From contig JAOZIE010000014.1 of NCBI GenBank assembly GCA_026014485.1, positions 101,017-165,016 on the forward strand: a stretch of DNA of 64,000 bases, given 5' to 3'. Below are positions 59,011-64,000 of this stretch, one piece after another. The position numbers were made by a program, and so were the translations under genes. Origin of the DNA: Candidatus Bathyarchaeota archaeon (GTDB lineage: Archaea > Thermoproteota > Bathyarchaeia > Bathyarchaeales > Bathycorpusculaceae). The notes under the pieces were generated by a model. That model did not search any database. It had not been told where the DNA came from and saw nothing but the letters and a program-made list of their open reading frames with translations. Numbering within the stretch: the stretch's first letter is position 1; the number at the start of each line of letters is the position of its first letter.

Positions 59011-62000
59011 ATGCCAGCCAAACCTCAGAAAATGACTGAACAAGAATTCAACAGGCTTTTCCTAGAGGCTATTGATGAAACGTTATCGGCGCTGGGCGAA
59101 AGTGCCAAAACCGCAATATACTTTCATTTAGAGCAGAAATTCAAAATAGAAAGAGATACAATCCCCCGCCGCGTGGACAAGTTCACGAAAGCTTTGGCGA
59201 AGCTGTTTGGGGTAGGCAGCAAACCCATGGAAATCATGTTCATGCGAAGAATCCACGAAAAAATCAAAATTGACTGTGGACTACCCATGAAGCCTGAAGA
59301 ATTTACTCTCTCAGCCTACGTTTGCATGCTCAAACAGGAGGTTGTCTTAACTAAAGCCGAAGCTCAAGTTAGCCAAAACAAGCAACCCACGCAGCCAACC
59401 AAAGACAGAGAAACCAACTTTATTACCCTCTTAAACTTCATAGCTGACCCCGTTGTGATTTTGGACCGGCGAGGCAACTTCCTTTTCGTGAACACCGTTT
59501 TTGAGCGGGAGACAGGTGTCCGCTGTAAAGATTGGATTGGCAGAAGTTTCTTGGAGCTTCCCAATTTTCCTGAAACCAGCAAGATGTTGGCGATGAAAAA
59601 CCTGCATAGGCGATACAAGGGTTTACCTGTTGAACCTTATGAGCTGGAAGTGTTTGACCCCCACAGAGCGCTCCGCCAGTTTGAAGTGAACGCAAAAACA
59701 ATAGAGTTTTCAGGGCAACTTGCTGACATCGTAATTTTCCGTGAGGTTACCCAGCGAAACAAGTACGAAAAGCAACTGACAGACTACGCCGAAAACCTGG
59801 AGACGCTTGTGGAAGAGAAAGCTGGCGAAATCAAAAAAAGCGAAGAGAAGCTCCGAGCTATCCTGAACTCTTCACCCGACGCCTTGATGGTTTTCGACCC
59901 AGAAGCGGTTGTAACAGACTGTAACCAAGCAGCCGTAACGCTGTTTGGCTTCTCATCAAAGCAGGAGCTTATCGGCAAAAATGGGCTCGATTTTGCCTCA
60001 GCAGAAGACCGCCCCAGAATTCTGGAGATTGCCGAAAGCTTAGCAGCCAAAGGCGGCGTTTCCAAAAGCATAGAATACATGGCAATAACTAAAGATGGAC
60101 GTGAATTTTCAGGGGAGTTTTCTTTAAGCGTAATCAAAGGTCAAGAAACCCCGTTCTGCTTCATAGCCGCCACAAAAGACATAAGTGAACGCAAATACGC
60201 TGAAGAGAAACTTGTGACTTCTGAACGAAAATATCGTAAACTCGTCCAGCAGCTTGAACTTGCGCAAGAACGTATCACGCATGAAAGAGATCACGCCCAA
60301 GACTACCTTGATGTGGCTGATGTGCTGCTGCTGGCTTTAGACATTGAGGGAAACATAACATTACTCAACCGTAAAGGCTGCGCAATTCTGGGCTGCCAAA
60401 CCGCGGCTGTCTTAGGGAAGAACTGGTTTGACCTTTTTGTGCCTCCTGAAGAGAAAGCTGAAAGAATCCGACTCCACAAGCTAAGGATTAACGGAAAAAC
60501 GCTTAGCTTTGAGCAAGCAGAAAAAAACGTCAGGTGTTTAAACGGGGACCGACGCATCATCGCTTGGAGACACACGCTTATACGGGACTCCAACAACGTC
60601 GTGGTTGGCACGTTGAGTTCAGGCGAAGACATAACTGACCAAATAAAGACGCGCCAAGCATTGAAGGCGAGCGAGGAAAAATTCCGACGCATAGTAGAAA
60701 ACTCCAGCGACGTTATAATGCTCACACGACCCGACAGGTCCATATCTTATTTGAGTCCCGCAATAACCGAACTAGTAGGTTACCAACCTGAAGAGTTTTA
60801 CACGCCGAATTCTCCCATGATTTTTCATCCTGAAGACGCAAAAAGAATTCTTTCAATGATGTCCAAGGCATTGCAGGGCAAACGCGGCTCCGACTACCAA
60901 TATAGAGTAGTCACTAAAACGGGCGAGACACGATGGGTCTCTCATTCATGGTCTCCCATAATCGAGAACGGCAAAGTAAACTTGGTTGTCAGCATAGTCA
61001 GGGATATAACTGAACGCAAGCAGCTAATCAATGACCTTCAGGCAAGCGAAGAGCGGTTCCGTGCCATAAGCACCTCCGCCACAGACGCCATTATCTTGGT
61101 AGATGAAGACGAAACCGTGGTCTACTGGAATCCCGCATCAGAAAAAATCTTCGGCTACAGCGAAAAAGAGGCTGTAGGCAAAAAGTTATCCGATTTTGAC
61201 GTTTCTCCACCTGGACGCGCACATCACCTAGCATTCGCACGTGAATTAAGACGCGACTCGTCATCAAAAAAGACTTTTGAATTTACCACAAACAGACGCG
61301 ACGGCACAAAGATTTCCATAGAGCTTTCTTTATCCTCCATGAAGCTAAAAGAAAAGAACTGCATGTTAGCCCTTGTTCGGGATATTTCTGAACGCAAAAG
61401 GATGGAAGCCGCCCTCAAGCAGGAACGAGACATGCTGGAGAGCGTGGCATCCAACATAGGTGCAGGTCTTAGCATAATCAGCAGAGACTACAAAGTGCTG
61501 TGGGCTAACAGAGTCATGAAGAACATTGGCGGCGAAAACCTTGAAGGCAAACCCTGTTACTCCGTTTTTTCTCGGTCAGACGGCGTTTGCTCTGTCTGCG
61601 GCGTGAAAAAGGTTTTCGAGTCGGGTGCAGCCGTTGACAGGCACGACTATCACTCCAAACTTGACGGCAGAGACGAATGGATTGAACTTATCGTTACGCC
61701 CGTCAAGGACAAAGACGGCAACGTCGTGGCGGCTCTGGAGCTTGGGGTGAACATAACTGAGAGAAAACGTTTGGAAAGCAAACTAGCTGAGTACTCTCAA
61801 AGGCTAGAGGCTATGGTTGAGCAGCGGACTGCACAGCTTAAGCAGACTCAGTCGCGACTGCTAAAATCTGAACGCCTCGCCGCCATCGGTGAGCTAGCTG
61901 GTATGGTCGGACATGACCTACGCAACCCCTTAACCAGCATCAAAGGTGCAGCGTATTTCCTTAACGCCAAGTACTCCCAGTCTCTGGATGACTCAGGCAG

Positions 62001-62613
62001 GGAAATGCTTGTCGCCATGGATAAAAGCATAGCTTACTCCAACAAAATAATCAACGACCTGCTGGATTACAGCCGAGAATTAACGCTGGAATTATCTGAG
62101 GAAACCCCCAAAGCGCTTTTCGAAGCAGCACTGCAACTTGTCTCAGTCCCCCAAAACATCAAAGTCGTAGACAAAACTTCAGATACCCCCCAAGTGACGG
62201 TTGACTCAGCTAAAATGAACCGCGTCTTCGTGAACTTAATCAGGAACGCATTTGAATCAATGCCTAAAGGCGGAACCTTAACGGTAACCAACCGAAAACA
62301 AAAAGACCTATGGGAAATCCGCTTCGCAGACACAGGCTCTGGAATGAACAAAGAAACCTTAAGCAGGCTTTGGACTCCGCTGTTCACCACCAAAGCAAAG
62401 GGTATGGGTTTTGGCTTGCCCATCTGCAACCGCATCGTAAAAGCACACGGAGGAGAAATACGCGTGGAAAGCACCGTTAAACAGGGAACCACATTCACCT
62501 TAACGCTTCCCATAGACCCCAAAACCGAAACCGAAGCAACCTGGATTTTACATCCCTCAGCGTCGGCGAAAGGCAAAATCCCGCAGACCCACAAAAACAA
62601 CACAGAAACTTGA
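59011..62613 (+). CDS. Six-PAS sensor histidine kinase (orphan)
   Basis: A 1200-residue soluble sensor kinase without transmembrane helices. The N-terminal 100 residues resemble the NitrOD5-type archaeal domain (IDETLSALGESAKTAIYFHL). Six PAS domains follow at about 140-262, 279-400, 434-550, 557-672, 679-795 and 808-920, most ending in a DIxERKxxE-type junction. A coiled coil precedes HisKA with phospho-acceptor H968 (GHDLRNPLTS); the ATPase domain has N-box NLIRNAFE, G1 DTGSGM and G2 GMGFGLPI. PAS6 has C849, C860 and C863 in a CxnCxxC array that could bind metal or react to redox. There is no receiver-domain gene in the window, so its partner is elsewhere. ATG 59011; T/A-rich ATTTTAAAT near 58961 is a possible TATA. 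Confidence 0.85.
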   Translation: MPAKPQKMTEQEFNRLFLEAIDETLSALGESAKTAIYFHLEQKFKIERDTIPRRVDKFTKALAKLFGVGSKPMEIMFMRRIHEKIKIDCGLPMKPEEFTLSAYVCMLKQEVVLTKAEAQVSQNKQPTQPTKDRETNFITLLNFIADPVVILDRRGNFLFVNTVFERETGVRCKDWIGRSFLELPNFPETSKMLAMKNLHRRYKGLPVEPYELEVFDPHRALRQFEVNAKTIEFSGQLADIVIFREVTQRNKYEKQLTDYAENLETLVEEKAGEIKKSEEKLRAILNSSPDALMVFDPEAVVTDCNQAAVTLFGFSSKQELIGKNGLDFASAEDRPRILEIAESLAAKGGVSKSIEYMAITKDGREFSGEFSLSVIKGQETPFCFIAATKDISERKYAEEKLVTSERKYRKLVQQLELAQERITHERDHAQDYLDVADVLLLALDIEGNITLLNRKGCAILGCQTAAVLGKNWFDLFVPPEEKAERIRLHKLRINGKTLSFEQAEKNVRCLNGDRRIIAWRHTLIRDSNNVVVGTLSSGEDITDQIKTRQALKASEEKFRRIVENSSDVIMLTRPDRSISYLSPAITELVGYQPEEFYTPNSPMIFHPEDAKRILSMMSKALQGKRGSDYQYRVVTKTGETRWVSHSWSPIIENGKVNLVVSIVRDITERKQLINDLQASEERFRAISTSATDAIILVDEDETVVYWNPASEKIFGYSEKEAVGKKLSDFDVSPPGRAHHLAFARELRRDSSSKKTFEFTTNRRDGTKISIELSLSSMKLKEKNCMLALVRDISERKRMEAALKQERDMLESVASNIGAGLSIISRDYKVLWANRVMKNIGGENLEGKPCYSVFSRSDGVCSVCGVKKVFESGAAVDRHDYHSKLDGRDEWIELIVTPVKDKDGNVVAALELGVNITERKRLESKLAEYSQRLEAMVEQRTAQLKQTQSRLLKSERLAAIGELAGMVGHDLRNPLTSIKGAAYFLNAKYSQSLDDSGREMLVAMDKSIAYSNKIINDLLDYSRELTLELSEETPKALFEAALQLVSVPQNIKVVDKTSDTPQVTVDSAKMNRVFVNLIRNAFESMPKGGTLTVTNRKQKDLWEIRFADTGSGMNKETLSRLWTPLFTTKAKGMGFGLPICNRIVKAHGGEIRVESTVKQGTTFTLTLPIDPKTETEATWILHPSASAKGKIPQTHKNNTET

Positions 62614-62790
62614 GGTACCTTCCTTATTCAGCCGCTGCGAAGGCTACAACTGCAACTTGAAGCAAACACCCCTTTGCCTTCAAAAGGGAATGGCTTGTTA
62701 GCCTTTTTCTCAAGCTTAGGGCTTATCTCGCAACCGTATTTTTTGGTGATACAAAAACCCCTTTATCTGGTACTTGCAAAGTTGATGAAC

Positions 62791-63609
62791 CTACCGAGCG
62801 TGACTCATCTTTTTGCGTTTTCTCAAACGAAATAACAGAACCCCCAAGATCGTAATTATAGCTACACTGATTGCTACGGCAGGTATGTAACTGAGTATTT
62901 CAAACATTGTCTCTTTAGGACCTAGATCTATATTGGTTTCAAGAAGCTCTAGCCGACTGGAGATGTTTTTAACATTAATTGATAGTAAAGTCGGGTCATT
63001 AAGCATATTACCGTTTATCATTATTCCCGTATCAAATTCGTACGTAGCTGAAGACGCTATTGGTACGCCTTTGATTGTCCCAGAGCCTTGAACAAGGAAC
63101 GCTGCCTGTTGACCTTCGGGTGTGTCACAATATAATGTTTTGCCGTAAACAATGGATGTAATTGTTCCGCCAACGTGTTCGGGAGGGACATCCCATATTG
63201 TAACGTTCTGGCCATCAACTGGGGTGGGTTCCATCCATAACCTTGTTTGACCAATGTTGCTTCCATTTAACAAGTAAACACATTTTGTGCGTGTATCAAC
63301 CAAAATAGAAGAATTTAGAATAACCTGTGAATTGTTAACATTATACTGCAATGAAATTTCAAGGGTGGCTGTGTTGTTGGTTATTGACTTACATTCCCAC
63401 CGATAAATTACTGATTTATTATCCTTTAATAAAACAAACGAATTATCAGCAAACCCGATGCTTGAAGACTCTGATAAATATGTGCAGAATGTTCCTGTCT
63501 GCATCCAATTTGGCGAACAACCTGAATCAGCATTAACTATACTTACAATTTCCATTGTTGAAAAAAGGAAAAAGAGCAGGAAAAACAGGAGGAGTGCTTT
63601 TTTCTTCAC
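62791..63609 (-). CDS. Exported protein with C-terminal membrane anchor
   Basis: A 272-residue protein. It starts at GTG 63609 with AGGTGA shortly upstream, then KKKALLLFFLLFFLFSTMEIVSI is a signal peptide. The extracellular part is beta-rich with many N-glycosylation sequons (Asn-x-Ser/Thr). A transmembrane helix (AVAISVAIITILGVLLF, about 245-262) and a basic RLRKRKK tail end the protein. No family recognised. It follows the partial gene at the right edge by 7 bases and is likely translated with it. Confidence 0.7.
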   Translation of the reverse strand: MKKKALLLFFLLFFLFSTMEIVSIVNADSGCSPNWMQTGTFCTYLSESSSIGFADNSFVLLKDNKSVIYRWECKSITNNTATLEISLQYNVNNSQVILNSSILVDTRTKCVYLLNGSNIGQTRLWMEPTPVDGQNVTIWDVPPEHVGGTITSIVYGKTLYCDTPEGQQAAFLVQGSGTIKGVPIASSATYEFDTGIMINGNMLNDPTLLSINVKNISSRLELLETNIDLGPKETMFEILSYIPAVAISVAIITILGVLLFRLRKRKKMSHAR

Positions 63610-63616
63610 TTGGTTT

Positions 63617-64000
63617 TCACCTGTCTACACGTAATATGCGGCTGAATTGCAATGGCGGCGCCTTGTTGTCGCCTGATTTCCAGAGTGGTGGAAGTACGAA
63701 CTCGCGGTTGTAGTTGCAACCCCAGTATACTACTTGCAGCATTAAATATCTCGAAGTGTAGTCAGGTGACGATTGTGTTGCTGAGTTGTAACCGCCAGTA
63801 ATTGAGTGGACTTGATGAGTGAGATTGCCGTAGAAAGTACCTGCTGAATGGTTACAATGTTGATAGGCTACTTGGAATTTTTCCTCGTAGACATTTGGGT
63901 TATCATTGTGTACCCAAACGTGTGTGCGTACTTCCCAGTTTACGCCGTTTGTGGTGTTATCAATGTCTGAATCCTTTGATTCACATGTGTTTGCAATGGA
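63617..64000 (-). CDS. Hypothetical exported-type protein, C-terminal part (partial)
   Basis: On the minus strand a frame is open from the window edge (64000) to TGA at 63617-63619, giving 127 residues. The sequence is Asn/Thr/Tyr-rich with sequons (NNTTNGVNWEV, HCNHSAGTFYGNLTHQ) and several His and Cys, consistent with a secreted beta-rich domain, and shows no membrane anchor at its end. The start lies outside the window. Its stop is 7 bases ahead of the exported protein gene at 63609, whose ribosome binding site overlaps this gene's last codons, so the two form an operon. Family not recognised. Confidence 0.6.
   Translation of the reverse strand, partial: SIANTCESKDSDIDNTTNGVNWEVRTHVWVHNDNPNVYEEKFQVAYQHCNHSAGTFYGNLTHQVHSITGGYNSATQSSPDYTSRYLMLQVVYWGCNYNREFVLPPLWKSGDNKAPPLQFSRILRVDR

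Noticed and set aside
1-64000. CRISPR arrays, insertion sequences, transposases, prophage or attachment sites
   Set aside because: No regularly spaced repeats, transposase-like genes or integrase genes were found; the tRNA-Lys has no duplicated 3' end nearby.

Overview
The window looks like a piece of an archaeal chromosome from the TACK side, most likely a Bathyarchaeia-type anaerobe; that assignment is inference from gene content and promoter style. TATA boxes of archaeal form (TTTATAT-like) precede several genes, starts are often GTG or TTG with GGAGG-type ribosome binding sites, and families typical of archaea recur: archaeal-type CobT, the two-gene SmsC/SmsB iron-sulfur system, LysW with its C-terminal EDWGE, DUF2206 membrane proteins, a PAS-rich histidine kinase with no partner regulator, and a tRNA-Lys(TTT).

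Layout. 1-5.1 kb: an acidic protein tail, a PadR-like regulator, tRNA-Lys, an ATP-cone/nuclease fusion, LysW, a Nudix hydrolase and a HAD phosphatase. 5.1-8.5 kb: a large secreted membrane-anchored clan GH-A glycosidase-like protein and a 52-residue gene. 8.5-13.6 kb: a cobalamin lower-ligand and late-step locus: a ribbon-helix-helix/AIR-synthase fusion (CblS-like) divergent from CobT, an ECF-type substrate-binding membrane protein (CblT-like), CobD-like and CbiB. 13.8-16.1 kb: a kelch surface protein divergent from a winged-helix protein, with a perfect 18-bp palindrome between them.

16.2-29.7 kb is the most unusual part: twelve genes all on the minus strand, tightly spaced and often overlapping: PaaK-like acyl/aryl-CoA ligase, HemA, polysaccharide-deacetylase-like protein, two GNAT-SCP2-like acyltransferases, a short UbiD decarboxylase, two B12-binding-type radical SAM enzymes, a DUF362 protein, a nucleoside phosphorylase, a HemB homologue with changed substrate-binding residues, and a methylthiotransferase-like radical SAM protein without a TRAM domain. 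This reads like a biosynthetic cluster built around glutamate-1-semialdehyde/aminolevulinate chemistry. Its product is unknown to me, and I regard it as the best candidate for an undescribed system here.

29.8-32.3 kb: a secreted GH5 protein carrying an exact 550-bp internal duplication. 32.3-48.5 kb: a second long minus-strand run for surface glycan assembly, with a three-gene set (aminotransferase, oxidoreductase, hexapeptide acetyltransferase) matching 2,3-diacetamido-2,3-dideoxy-glucuronate synthesis, five glycosyltransferases, a deacetylase-like protein, a DUF2206 membrane protein, and unexpectedly a LeuA-type synthase.

48.6-56.6 kb: mixed small genes including an orphan m4C/m6A-type DNA methyltransferase, a small PD-(D/E)XK-like protein, YwbE, a stand-alone Lrp effector domain, the canonical archaeal tRNA methylthiotransferase, an RHH protein with an overlapping partner, and AlkD. 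56.6-64 kb: SmsB-SmsC, a MazG-like protein, the six-PAS histidine kinase and two membrane-anchored or exported proteins running off the right edge.
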